Below, piece after piece: positions 44,039 through 51,887 of a DNA stretch of 64,000 nucleotides. The notes beneath the pieces are model-generated. The model saw nothing but the letters and a program-made list of their open reading frames with translations, was not told the origin of the DNA and did not search any database. The position numbers were made by a program, and so were the translations under genes. The stretch is from the NCBI GenBank assembly GCA_052067355.1, contig JBQHQH010000002.1:1-64000 (forward strand). The letters run 5' to 3'. The first letter of the stretch is position 1; every line of letters starts with the position of its first letter. The stretch comes from CABMKH01 sp040797625 (GTDB taxonomy: Bacteria; Bacillota; Clostridia; Tissierellales; Tissierellaceae).

Positions 44039-45304
44039 ATGTTTAAATGGATAAAGGATAAGTTTAAGAAAAAAGATGATAGGTTATCTGAGGATACTAT
44101 TATAGAGGAATTTGAGAAATCAGATGATATAGAAGATATCGAAGAAGTAATAGAAGAAACAAGAGAGGAAATAAAGGAAGAAACGAAAGAAGAGATAATA
44201 GAAGTAGTAGAAAATGCAGAGTTTGTTGAAGATAGTATAGAAGATAAAATTGAAGAAATATCTCACGAGGATATGGAAACTTCTGATGAGAAGATAGAGG
44301 AAGTCTATGAGGAAGCAGACAATTCAGAAGAAGATGTAGAAATAGTAGAAGATGAGATAGAAGAGATTATAGAAAAAAAACCTAAAAAGAAAGGGTTCTT
44401 TGATAAGCTCTTTGGTGGTCTTTCTAAGACAAGAAAAGAGATGTCTGATAAGATAGATGGACTATTGTCCATGTATAAGAAAATTGACGAAGAACTATTT
44501 GAAGATTTAGAAGAAGTATTGGTTACTGCTGATGTAGGTGTAAATACTACTATGGAGTTAATCGATAGATTAAGAGATAGAGTAAAAAAGGAAAAAGTAG
44601 TAGATCCTAGTGAAGTAAAGGAACTATTAAAAGATGAAATCAAGATATTGATGAGAGAATCAGTGACAGATAATTCTTTGAAACTTGAACCTAGCCCAGC
44701 TGTATTACTTGTAGTTGGAGTAAATGGAGTTGGAAAGACTACTACTATAGGTAAATTAGCTTATTCTTTTAAAAAGCAGGGAAAGAAGGTTCTAATGGCG
44801 GCAGGGGATACATTTAGAGCCGCAGCTATTGAACAGTTGGAAGAATGGAGTAATAGATCAGGTGTTGAAATAATATCCCACAGTGAAGGTGCAGATCCGG
44901 CAGCAGTTATATTTGATGGAATACATGCAGCTAAGGCTAGAAAGACAGATATACTGATATGTGATACTGCTGGTAGACTTCATAATAAATCTAATCTGAT
45001 GAATGAATTAAATAAGATATTTAGAATCGTAGAAAGAGAATATGGCGATGCTACTAAAGAGATATTGTTAGTATTAGATGCTACTACAGGGCAAAATGCT
45101 ATAAATCAAGCAAAGGTATTTAAAGAAGTTGCCAATATAACTGGGGTAGCTCTTACTAAATTAGATGGAACAGCAAAAGGTGGAGTTGTCATAGCTTTAC
45201 AAGCTGAATTGGGATTGCCTGTGAAATTAGTTGGAGTAGGAGAGGGCATCAACGACCTTCAACCTTTTAATCCAGATGATTTTATAGATGCAATAATACA
45301 ATAA
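44039..45304 (+). CDS. ftsY: Signal recognition particle receptor FtsY
   Basis: FtsY is the membrane-associated SRP receptor GTPase. The 421-residue protein starts with a basic MFKWIKDKFKKK, then a strongly acidic A-domain of about 90 residues made mostly of Glu, Asp and Ile, then the NG domain with VGVNGVGKTTTIGKLAY, DTFRAAAIEQL, DTAGRLHNK and TKLDGTAKGG. ATG follows TAGGAGGATGTTTAG. In most Bacillota ylxM-ffh come next; here a four-gene accessory cassette intervenes. Confidence 0.97.
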   Translation: MFKWIKDKFKKKDDRLSEDTIIEEFEKSDDIEDIEEVIEETREEIKEETKEEIIEVVENAEFVEDSIEDKIEEISHEDMETSDEKIEEVYEEADNSEEDVEIVEDEIEEIIEKKPKKKGFFDKLFGGLSKTRKEMSDKIDGLLSMYKKIDEELFEDLEEVLVTADVGVNTTMELIDRLRDRVKKEKVVDPSEVKELLKDEIKILMRESVTDNSLKLEPSPAVLLVVGVNGVGKTTTIGKLAYSFKKQGKKVLMAAGDTFRAAAIEQLEEWSNRSGVEIISHSEGADPAAVIFDGIHAAKARKTDILICDTAGRLHNKSNLMNELNKIFRIVEREYGDATKEILLVLDATTGQNAINQAKVFKEVANITGVALTKLDGTAKGGVVIALQAELGLPVKLVGVGEGINDLQPFNPDDFIDAIIQ

Positions 45305-45325
45305 TATAAGATAAAAAAGTTATTT

Positions 45326-45356
45326 AAGTTGGATATAATCTATCCAACTTTTTTTG
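45326..45356 (+). terminator. Terminator after ftsY
   Basis: AAGTTGGATA (45326-45335) and TATCCAACTT (45341-45350) form a 10-bp stem with a five-base loop, followed by TTTTTG. Confidence 0.88.
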
Positions 45357-45408
45357 TTGTGCAATAAATAATCATAAAAACTTATATCAGATAAGCTAAA
45401 AAAAGAAA

Positions 45409-45437
45409 TTGATATTTTAAGAATTTTATGTTATTAT
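45409..45437 (+). promoter_or_regulatory. Promoter of the M20/DUF3100 cassette
   Basis: TTGATA (45409-45414), 17 bases, TATTAT (45432-45437), with TGT before the -10 making an extended -10. Predicted start point about 45444. Confidence 0.6.
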
Positions 45438-45441
45438 ATTA

Positions 45442-45454
45442 AGGAATAATTCCT
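45442..45454 (+). promoter_or_regulatory. Palindrome at the cassette transcription start (candidate operator)
   Basis: AGGAAT-A-ATTCCT is a perfect 13-base palindrome lying across the predicted start point of the M20 gene. That is a typical repressor position; the regulator at 48188 is the obvious candidate, but binding is only inferred. Confidence 0.4.
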
Positions 45455-45481
45455 AAACAATACCATAAAGGAGGAAGATAT

Positions 45482-46780
45482 ATGAAGAATTATTTTGAGG
45501 ACGAAGAAAACTTTGAGCTTGTGAAAAAATGGAGAAGAGATTTTCATAGGCACCCACAGTCAAGTTGGAATGAATTTTATTCAACAGGGAAAGTGGCAAT
45601 GGAACTTGAGGAATTAGGATATGAGGTGTATCAAGGAGAAGATATAATAGAATCTGGGAAAAGGTTATTTTTACCTGACGAAGAGATATTAGATTATAAT
45701 TATAATCTGGCAATAGAAAATGGAATTGATGAAAGATATATCATAAAGAGCAAAGGAGGACTTACTGGAGTAGTTGGAGTTATAGAAGGGGATATACCAG
45801 GTCCGACTATTGCCTATAGATTTGATATAGATGCTTTAGAGATACCTGAAGATTTAAGTGAAGATAGAAAGGCTGTAAGAGAAAAATATTATTCTAAATT
45901 TGAAGGCTATTCCCATGCATGTGGACACGATGCTCATACTGCAATAGGTCTATTGTTGGCGAAATATTTTTCAGAGAATACAGAAAAGATAAGAGGTAAA
46001 ATTAAATTAATATTTCAGCCAGATGAAGAAAAACTATCTGGAGCAGAATCTATGGTGGCAAAAGGAGTTTTAGATGATGTAGATTTTTTAATCGGAGGTC
46101 ACATTGGAGCTAATCTCTTTGAACTGGGTAGTATTGCCTTTGATGTAGAGAATATTTTAGCTGTTACAAGAGGTGAAGTTGAGTATCATGGAGTAGCTAC
46201 ACATGCTACTGGTAGACCAGATCAAGGAAAAAATGCAATTTTAGGTGCCTGTGCTGCAATTACTCATCTAAATGCTATTGCTAGACATGGTAAAGGTTCA
46301 ACTAGGATAAATGTAGGAAAGATATCAGGAGGTACTGGATATAATACAATTCCTGATTATTGTAAATTCTATTTAGAAACTAGGGCAGAAACTCAAGAGA
46401 TTAACAGATATTTACAGGATAGGGCTGAGGATATCATATATGGAGCCGCAAAGATGTATGATTTAAAAGTCAATTATAAAATAGTTACAAATGTGGAGGG
46501 AGGGGAAAATGATGAGTATCTAATAGAAAAAGGTATAGAAGCAGTTAAAGCAGTAAAGGGTATTGAGAATATTAAGCCAAAATTAAAGATGAATGCATCT
46601 GAAGACTTTGTAATTATGGCTAATAATGTAAAGAAGAAAGGGGGCAAATCTATTTATGTAGTACATGGAACTCATGTAGATAGCGGACATCATAGTACGA
46701 CATTTGATTTTGATGAAAAGGTTTTAATCAATGCCACTTGGTTTTATGCAGCAATGTATGATTCTTTAATAAATGATTAG
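45482..46780 (+). CDS. M20-family amidohydrolase / peptidase
   Basis: M20D-type metal-dependent amidohydrolase of 432 residues, related to enzymes cleaving N-acyl-amino acids or aminobenzoyl-glutamate. It shows RRDFHRHPQSSWNE near the N-terminus, YRFDIDALEIPE with a metal-binding aspartate, SHACGHDAHTAIGLLL with the metal-ligand Cys/His, IFQPDEE and a lid-domain region GVATHATGRPDQGKNA. There is no signal peptide, so it acts in the cytoplasm. ATG follows AAAGGAGGAAGATAT. It forms an operon with two membrane protein genes, suggesting uptake then hydrolysis of an amide or peptide substrate of unknown identity. Confidence 0.85.
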   Translation: MKNYFEDEENFELVKKWRRDFHRHPQSSWNEFYSTGKVAMELEELGYEVYQGEDIIESGKRLFLPDEEILDYNYNLAIENGIDERYIIKSKGGLTGVVGVIEGDIPGPTIAYRFDIDALEIPEDLSEDRKAVREKYYSKFEGYSHACGHDAHTAIGLLLAKYFSENTEKIRGKIKLIFQPDEEKLSGAESMVAKGVLDDVDFLIGGHIGANLFELGSIAFDVENILAVTRGEVEYHGVATHATGRPDQGKNAILGACAAITHLNAIARHGKGSTRINVGKISGGTGYNTIPDYCKFYLETRAETQEINRYLQDRAEDIIYGAAKMYDLKVNYKIVTNVEGGENDEYLIEKGIEAVKAVKGIENIKPKLKMNASEDFVIMANNVKKKGGKSIYVVHGTHVDSGHHSTTFDFDEKVLINATWFYAAMYDSLIND

Positions 46781-46790
46781 GGGTGAAAAT

Positions 46791-47597
46791 ATGGAAAAAG
46801 AAAGTCGTAATGTAAAAGAAAAGTTTATTAATTTTAAGTTGATAATAATAGGTTTTATTATAACTGTGATTAGTGAATTAATAGGAGTGAAAAATATTGC
46901 ATTAAGTTCTAAGATTGTAATAGCGTTATTTCCCATGTTATTTAGCATGATACTAGGTATGATAAGTTATTTTATTAAAGTAACTGATAAAGAACAATCT
47001 GAAGAAGCGGGAAGTTTGATTGTAATTGCAATTCTTCCTCTAATAGCAAAGCTAGGAACCACAATAGGACCATCTTTATCAGAAGTTATAAGCATGGGTT
47101 TAGCATTAGCTTTACAGGAGCTAGGTCATATAGGATCAATCTTAATTGCCTTGCCAATTGGATATAAATTGGGAATGAAGAGGGAGTTAGTGGGCTTGAC
47201 ACATTCTATTGGTAGAGAGGCGAATGTTTCTCTAGTAGCGGAAAAGTTTGGAATTGATTCACCAGAAGGTAGAGGGGTTATGACTATATATGTTGTAGGA
47301 ACATTGTTTGGTACATTATTCTATGGATTAGTTATGCCTATATTTACTTTAATTCCATTTATACATGTTGAGTCATGGGCAATGGCATGTGGAGTGGGAA
47401 GCGGAAGTATGATGGCAGCTGCTAGTGGGGCTTTAGCAAATGTCTTTCCAGAAAGAGCAAATGATATAATAGCCTATGCTGGAGCTAGTCAAGTTTTGAC
47501 TACAGCTACAGGATTAATGATGTCAATTCTTGTATTAATGCCTATGACAGAGAAATTATATAAATTTATAGATTCTAAGAATAGGGAGGTCAACTAG
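46791..47597 (+). CDS. Polytopic membrane protein (DUF3100-like), probable transporter subunit
   Basis: Integral membrane protein of 268 residues with about seven to eight hydrophobic segments. Conserved-looking motifs are LTHSIGREANVSLVAEKFG, DSPEGRGVMTIYVVG, and the small-residue-rich GVGSGSMMAAASGALA, which fit my recollection of the DUF3100 family; this is not certain. ATG 46791 follows GGGGTGAAAAT, eleven bases after the M20 gene, and the stop abuts the next gene with no gap. Function is unknown; transport of the hydrolase substrate is inferred from context. Confidence 0.7.
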   Translation: MEKESRNVKEKFINFKLIIIGFIITVISELIGVKNIALSSKIVIALFPMLFSMILGMISYFIKVTDKEQSEEAGSLIVIAILPLIAKLGTTIGPSLSEVISMGLALALQELGHIGSILIALPIGYKLGMKRELVGLTHSIGREANVSLVAEKFGIDSPEGRGVMTIYVVGTLFGTLFYGLVMPIFTLIPFIHVESWAMACGVGSGSMMAAASGALANVFPERANDIIAYAGASQVLTTATGLMMSILVLMPMTEKLYKFIDSKNREVN

Positions 47598-48062
47598 ATG
47601 AGTATATTTAATAGAGAAATGATGAAGACATTTGCAATACTAGCTTTAATAGGCCTAATCATGACAATAGGGATAAATATTGGATATAAGACTGATATTG
47701 TTTCTATATTTAAAGGAGTTTTAATATTGACAGTAATATCTATTATAGGATATATATTGGCAAAGATTATCCCTATAAAATTTCCAGCTGTAGGTTGGGT
47801 TGCTATTATTGGAATAATATTGTCAATACCAGATTTTTTACCTATCAATAATATTATTTTAAAAAATGTTGAAAATATACCTTTTATAGCTACAGCAACA
47901 CCGGCATTGGCATTTGCGGGTATTGCTGTAGGTAAAGATTGGGAAGCCTTTAAGAAAATTGGCTGGAAGGGAATAGTAGTCAGTCTATTAGTATTGACAG
48001 GTACTCTTTTAGGTTCAGCTTTGATGGCAGAAATTATATTGAGAGCATTGGGGAAAATATAA
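47598..48062 (+). CDS. Second membrane protein of the cassette, unknown
   Basis: A 154-residue hydrophobic protein with four to five predicted membrane helices (about residues 9-27, 37-55, 66-84, 96-112, 124-147). The ATG follows directly after the stop of the DUF3100-like gene, with AGGGAGGTCAACTAG as the ribosome-binding region, so the two are almost certainly made together and may form one transporter. FAGIAVGKDWEAFKKIGWKG near the C-terminus is its most distinctive stretch. I do not recognise the family with certainty. Confidence 0.7.
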   Translation: MSIFNREMMKTFAILALIGLIMTIGINIGYKTDIVSIFKGVLILTVISIIGYILAKIIPIKFPAVGWVAIIGIILSIPDFLPINNIILKNVENIPFIATATPALAFAGIAVGKDWEAFKKIGWKGIVVSLLVLTGTLLGSALMAEIILRALGKI

Positions 48063-48080
48063 TATAGTTAAAATTTAATT

Positions 48081-48122
48081 AAACTACTAAAGCATATCAT
48101 ATGTTTTAGTAGTTTTCTCTTA
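48081..48122 (+). terminator. Terminator after the cassette membrane genes
   Basis: AAACTACTAAAGCATA (48081-48096) pairs over 16 bp with TATGTTTTAGTAGTTT (48100-48115), one G-U pair, followed by TCTCTT. It separates the transport genes from the regulator. Confidence 0.75.
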
Positions 48123-48142
48123 AATCACTTGAGATATTGTTA

Positions 48143-48170
48143 TTGCCAGTATCTTCATATAGTGTATAAT
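48143..48170 (+). promoter_or_regulatory. Probable promoter of the cassette regulator gene
   Basis: TTGCCA (48143-48148), 16 bases, perfect TATAAT (48165-48170), 18 bases before the start codon. Confidence 0.5.
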
Positions 48171-48187
48171 GATTATGAGGTGAAACT

Positions 48188-49477
48188 ATGAATAGAATAG
48201 GGGTTATTGCTCCTAAATGGAGTACTGATAGAGTTAAGGAAGTCATTGATAAAGCAAATATAGAGGATCTAATATTTGAACATTATACATTTGATAGATT
48301 AGAAGAGATAGGGAGCATACTAGAGGATAGATATAAATTTTGTGATCATTGGCTGTTGTCAGGTCCTCTGCCTTATTCAGTGGCAATATATTACCTTGGA
48401 GAAAGGGATAATATTACATTTATTGAAACATCAGAGGCAGGTATAGCTATAGCTATATTATCTCTCATAAATGAATTAAGGTATAAGGATAGTAAAATCA
48501 GTATAGACTATATTAAGTTTGCAGGAGATCTAGATGTCATTATAGATGAGGTTGGATATTCTGATGATATATTTATTAAAAATATTTATGATATTCCAGT
48601 AGATGAGGATGAAATATTAGATTTTCATATAGAGAACTATAATACTGGCGCAAAATTTATAATAACGACTTTACCATATGTCTATGATAGGTTAAAAGAG
48701 ATGAATATTCCAACTGTAGGCGTGAAAGCCACTAAGACAGAGATTAAATCAGCTATTGACTATTTAGTAGAGCAATATAGGAAAAACTATTATAAAGATA
48801 AACAAATAGCAATGATCATCATAGATATATTGGAGCCTAGATCTAAAGAAGATAGTAATATATATGATGATATTGCAATGGAACTGAGTATAAGCGGTGA
48901 TATCTTACAATATTGTAAAAGTATTGGTGGATATATGGTAAATAAGGGTAAGGGAAGGTATGAGATATTTGCATCTATAGGTATAGTCAAAAAAAGAATT
49001 GAAGAGTTAAAAAACATTGTAGATAAGATATCAGTAAAGATAAATTCTAAGACAGTAGTTGGTATAGGTATAGGCACCACTGTATATATGTCTCAGAACA
49101 ATGCTATCAAAGCTCTGGGCTATTCAGATAATAGAAATAAGATAGTATTAATAGATGAAAAAGGACAAATAGTAGAGAATCTAGGATATGAATCTGAGCT
49201 ATTATACACTCTATACGAGAATGATGATAAACTTAATAGATTATTGAGTAAAGCTAATGTCAGTATAGGTACTTATCAAAAACTTAAAGCCTTGATTCAA
49301 ATCAATGATTGGAATTCTTTTACTGCTGATCAAGTGGCAAAAGAGCTAGATGTAACTCCAAGAAATACTAGGAGAATACTCAAAGATCTATTGGAAGTTG
49401 GCATATTGGAAGTAATAGGTAAAGAATCCTCATTTGGAAAGGGAAGGCCAGCCAACTTATATAGATTTACCTGTTGA
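48188..49477 (+). CDS. Three-part transcriptional regulator with C-terminal winged helix
   Basis: This 429-residue protein is not assigned to a named family. Residues 1-190 look like a ligand-sensing alpha/beta domain of the PrpR-N kind (TTLPYVYDRLKEMNIPTVGVKATKTEIKSAIDYL is similar in pattern). Residues about 205-315 resemble a degenerate nucleotidyl-cyclase/GGDEF-like fold (KGRYEIFASIG; VVGIGIGTTVYMSQNNAIKALG). The C-terminal 70 residues are a clear winged helix (FTADQVAKELDVTPRNTRRIL, then FGKGRPANLYRF). ATG follows GAGGTGAAACT. Next to a hydrolase-transporter operon it is probably their regulator. Confidence 0.7.
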   Translation: MNRIGVIAPKWSTDRVKEVIDKANIEDLIFEHYTFDRLEEIGSILEDRYKFCDHWLLSGPLPYSVAIYYLGERDNITFIETSEAGIAIAILSLINELRYKDSKISIDYIKFAGDLDVIIDEVGYSDDIFIKNIYDIPVDEDEILDFHIENYNTGAKFIITTLPYVYDRLKEMNIPTVGVKATKTEIKSAIDYLVEQYRKNYYKDKQIAMIIIDILEPRSKEDSNIYDDIAMELSISGDILQYCKSIGGYMVNKGKGRYEIFASIGIVKKRIEELKNIVDKISVKINSKTVVGIGIGTTVYMSQNNAIKALGYSDNRNKIVLIDEKGQIVENLGYESELLYTLYENDDKLNRLLSKANVSIGTYQKLKALIQINDWNSFTADQVAKELDVTPRNTRRILKDLLEVGILEVIGKESSFGKGRPANLYRFTC

Positions 49478-49502
49478 CAAACTCAATATAATGATATAGT
49501 AT
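49474..49502 (+). promoter_or_regulatory. Promoter of ylxM-ffh, inside the end of the regulator gene
   Basis: TTGACA (49474-49479) overlaps the regulator stop codon; TAGTAT (49497-49502) is 17 bases away. A perfect TATAAT at 49500-49505 would need a 20-base spacer. Confidence 0.55.
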
Positions 49503-49533
49503 AATACTGTCAAGGAAAAAGCTTGACAGTATT
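49503..49533 (+). repeat. Perfect 12-bp inverted repeat at the 5' end of the ylxM transcript
   Basis: AATACTGTCAAG (49503-49514) and CTTGACAGTATT (49522-49533) flank a seven-base loop. No T tract follows. It overlaps or directly follows the predicted start point, so it is either an operator or a 5' hairpin protecting the mRNA. Confidence 0.65.
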
Positions 49534-49550
49534 GTAGGGTTGGTGATATA

Positions 49551-49937
49551 ATGGTTGAGAAATTAGTCCAAATAGGGATTTTATTCGATTTTTATGGAAA
49601 GTTACTTAGTAAGAGGCAATATAGTATTGTTGAGTTATTTTATCTTCAAGACCTATCTCTAAGTGAAATAGGTGAAGAATTAAATATCACTAGACAGGGA
49701 GTTTATGATACTCTAAAGAGAGCAGAGGAAAATCTCTATAGGTATGAAGATACACTTGGACTGGCAGCAAAATTCAACGAAAACCATAAGATTATCAAGG
49801 ATATATTGAAGGCTTCAAGAGATATAAAGAAGTCGATTATAGAGAATAGATATGATGAAGTTATAGAAAAAGCAGAATTAATTGAGAATATAAGTTTAGA
49901 AATATTAAAAGATAGTTGGGAGGAGGTAATAGACTGA
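49551..49937 (+). CDS. ylxM: YlxM-family putative DNA-binding protein (SRP-associated)
   Basis: YlxM proteins resemble sigma-70 region 4 and are encoded before ffh; they are thought to modulate SRP. The 128-residue protein has a helix-turn-helix (LSLSEIGEELNITRQGVYDTLKRAEENLYRYE, about residues 35-66) and a C-terminal helical tail longer than usual. ATG follows GGTTGGTGATATA. Its TGA overlaps the ffh ATG by one base, so translation is coupled. Confidence 0.92.
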   Translation: MVEKLVQIGILFDFYGKLLSKRQYSIVELFYLQDLSLSEIGEELNITRQGVYDTLKRAEENLYRYEDTLGLAAKFNENHKIIKDILKASRDIKKSIIENRYDEVIEKAELIENISLEILKDSWEEVID

Positions 49938-51277
49938 TGGTGTTTGAGAGTCTATCTGAAAAACTTCAAAATGCCTTGGGAAAATTAAAAGGCAAGGGAA
50001 AGCTTTCAGAAAAAGATGTAGATTTAGCAATGAGGGAGGTAAGGCTTGCACTTTTAGAGGCAGATGTAAACTTTAAAGTTGTAAAGGATTTTATAAAGAA
50101 TGTCAAAGAGAGAGCTATTGGCAATGAAGTAATGCAAAGCTTAACTCCAGGGCAACAGGTGATTAAGATAGTCAACGAAGAATTGACTAAATTAATGGGA
50201 GATAGAGAGACTAAGATAAATTTTGCTTCATCCCCACCAACTGTAATACTTATGTGTGGATTGCAAGGTGCTGGTAAGACCACTACTACTGGTAAATTGG
50301 CATTTAATCTTAAAAAGCAAAATAAAAGACCTCTATTAGTAGCTTGTGATATATATAGACCAGCTGCTATTAAACAGCTAGAGGTTGTAGGAGAAAAAGC
50401 TGGTGTCCCTGTATTTTCTATGGGAAATAGACATAATCCAGTAGATATTGCTAAGGCAGCATTGGAACACGGAAAAAAACATGGAAATGACGTAATAATC
50501 GTAGATACAGCTGGAAGATTGCATATAGATGAAGATCTGATGCAGGAGATTGAAGATATACATGAGGCAGTTAATCCCAATGAAGTGTTGCTGGTATTAG
50601 ATGCTATGACAGGACAAGATGCAGTCAATGTAGCATCATCATTTGATGAGAGATTGGGAATATCTGGAGTTGTATTGACAAAGTTAGATGGGGATGCTAG
50701 AGGTGGTGCAGCTCTATCCATAAGAGCCGTAACGGATAAACCTATAAAATTTGTTGGAATGGGTGAAAAATTAGATCAGTTGGAACCATTCCATCCAGAT
50801 AGAATGGCCTCAAGGATTTTAGGTATGGGAGATGTTTTAAGTTTAATTGAGAAAGCTCAATCTAGTATAGATGCAGAAAAGGCATTGGAACTAGAAAAGA
50901 AGATTAGAACAGCTCAATTTACTTTTGATGATTTCCTAGATCAATTGGAGCAGATGAAGAACTTAGGGCCTCTAGATCAGATCATGGGGATGATTCCCGG
51001 TATGAATTCTAAGGCATTAAAGGGATTAGACGTAAATGATAGGGATATCCTTAGAATAGAGGCAATAATAAAATCTATGACCAAGAAGGAAAGAGAGACG
51101 CCAGAGATCATAGATAGTAGCAGGAGAAAGAGGATTGCTACTGGTAGTGGAACTTCAGTTCAGGAAGTAAACAAACTGTTAAAACAGTTTAAAGAAACTA
51201 AGAAGATGATGAAGAGACTTACTGATATGGAAAAGACCATGAAGAAAAAAGGAAAATTTGGATTTCCCTTTTTCTAA
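49937..51277 (+). CDS. ffh: Signal recognition particle protein Ffh
   Basis: Ffh is the SRP54 GTPase that, with 4.5S/6S-like scRNA, targets nascent membrane proteins to FtsY. The 446-residue protein has the N domain (FESLSEKLQNALGKLKGKGK), G domain with CGLQGAGKTTTTGKLA, DIYRPAAIKQL, DTAGRLHIDE and TKLDGDARGGAAL, and the M domain with MGMIPGM and the basic RNA-binding SSRRKRIATGSGTSVQEVNKLL. ATG 49937 (TGATG overlap with ylxM, AGGAGG upstream) is preferred to 49916. Confidence 0.97.
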   Translation: MVFESLSEKLQNALGKLKGKGKLSEKDVDLAMREVRLALLEADVNFKVVKDFIKNVKERAIGNEVMQSLTPGQQVIKIVNEELTKLMGDRETKINFASSPPTVILMCGLQGAGKTTTTGKLAFNLKKQNKRPLLVACDIYRPAAIKQLEVVGEKAGVPVFSMGNRHNPVDIAKAALEHGKKHGNDVIIVDTAGRLHIDEDLMQEIEDIHEAVNPNEVLLVLDAMTGQDAVNVASSFDERLGISGVVLTKLDGDARGGAALSIRAVTDKPIKFVGMGEKLDQLEPFHPDRMASRILGMGDVLSLIEKAQSSIDAEKALELEKKIRTAQFTFDDFLDQLEQMKNLGPLDQIMGMIPGMNSKALKGLDVNDRDILRIEAIIKSMTKKERETPEIIDSSRRKRIATGSGTSVQEVNKLLKQFKETKKMMKRLTDMEKTMKKKGKFGFPFF

Positions 51278-51310
51278 ATAGATAACTATATTTTAAAGGA
51301 GGTGAAACAG

Positions 51311-51589
51311 ATGGCGGTAAAGATTAGATTGAGAAGAATGGGAGCTAAGAAAAACCCTTTTTATAGAATAGTTGTAGCTGATTCTCGTGCTGCAAGAAAT
51401 GGAAGATTCATTGAAGAGATTGGCTACTATAATCCATTAACTGAACCTAAGACAGTTAAGATAGATGATGAAAGAGCTATAAATTGGTTGAATAATGGTG
51501 CTAAACCAACTGATACAGTAGATAGACTGTTTAGAGAAAATGGCATATATGATGGCTCAAATGATAATAAAGAACAAGTTGAAGAGTAG
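51311..51589 (+). CDS. rpsP: 30S ribosomal protein S16
   Basis: S16 of 92 residues, starting AVKIRLRRMGAKKNPFYRIVVADSR with the conserved RFIEEIGYYNPL. ATG 51311 follows AAAGGAGGTGAAACAG; the GTG at 51302 is part of that site. It starts the conserved rpsP-khpA-rimM-trmD-rplS group. Confidence 0.97.
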   Translation: MAVKIRLRRMGAKKNPFYRIVVADSRAARNGRFIEEIGYYNPLTEPKTVKIDDERAINWLNNGAKPTDTVDRLFRENGIYDGSNDNKEQVEE

Positions 51590-51606
51590 TACTTGGAGGT
51601 GTAATA

Positions 51607-51837
51607 ATGGGTGAATTGGTAGAATATATTGCAAAGGCTCTTGTAGATAATCCAGATGAAGTAAGTGTAAGAGAAGTAGAAGGTTCACAATCTGTCATAA
51701 TAGAGTTGAAAGTAGCTCAAGAGGATATGGGAAAGGTAATAGGAAAGCAAGGACGAATTGCCAAAGCCATAAGGACAGTTGTAAAAGCTGCAGCAATCAA
51801 GGAAAATAAGAGAGTCATAGTCGAAATTATTCAATAA
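51607..51837 (+). CDS. khpA: KH-domain RNA-binding protein KhpA
   Basis: KhpA is a small single-KH-domain RNA chaperone that in several Gram-positives pairs with KhpB/Jag to control cell elongation genes. The 76-residue protein has the KH core GKVIGKQGRIAKAIRTVVKAAA with the GxxG loop (GKQG). ATG follows TTGGAGGTGTAATA. Its stop codon lies in a hairpin that precedes rimM. Confidence 0.94.
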   Translation: MGELVEYIAKALVDNPDEVSVREVEGSQSVIIELKVAQEDMGKVIGKQGRIAKAIRTVVKAAAIKENKRVIVEIIQ

Positions 51838-51861
51838 GGGATTATTGCATTTAATCCCTTA
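51835..51861 (+). other. 10-bp hairpin over the khpA stop codon
   Basis: TAAGGGATTA (51835-51844, beginning with the khpA TAA) pairs perfectly with TAATCCCTTA (51852-51861) around a seven-base loop. No T tract follows, so transcription probably continues into rimM. Confidence 0.65.
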
Positions 51862-51887
51862 AGTAATTTATATAGTAGGTGCAAAAT

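Noticed and set aside
49966..50721. Long minus-strand open frame of 251 codons opposite ffh
   Set aside because: It lies wholly antisense to the highly conserved ffh, has no ribosome-binding site and its translation is low-complexity Ser/Leu/Ile-rich, as expected for the reverse frame of a conserved gene.
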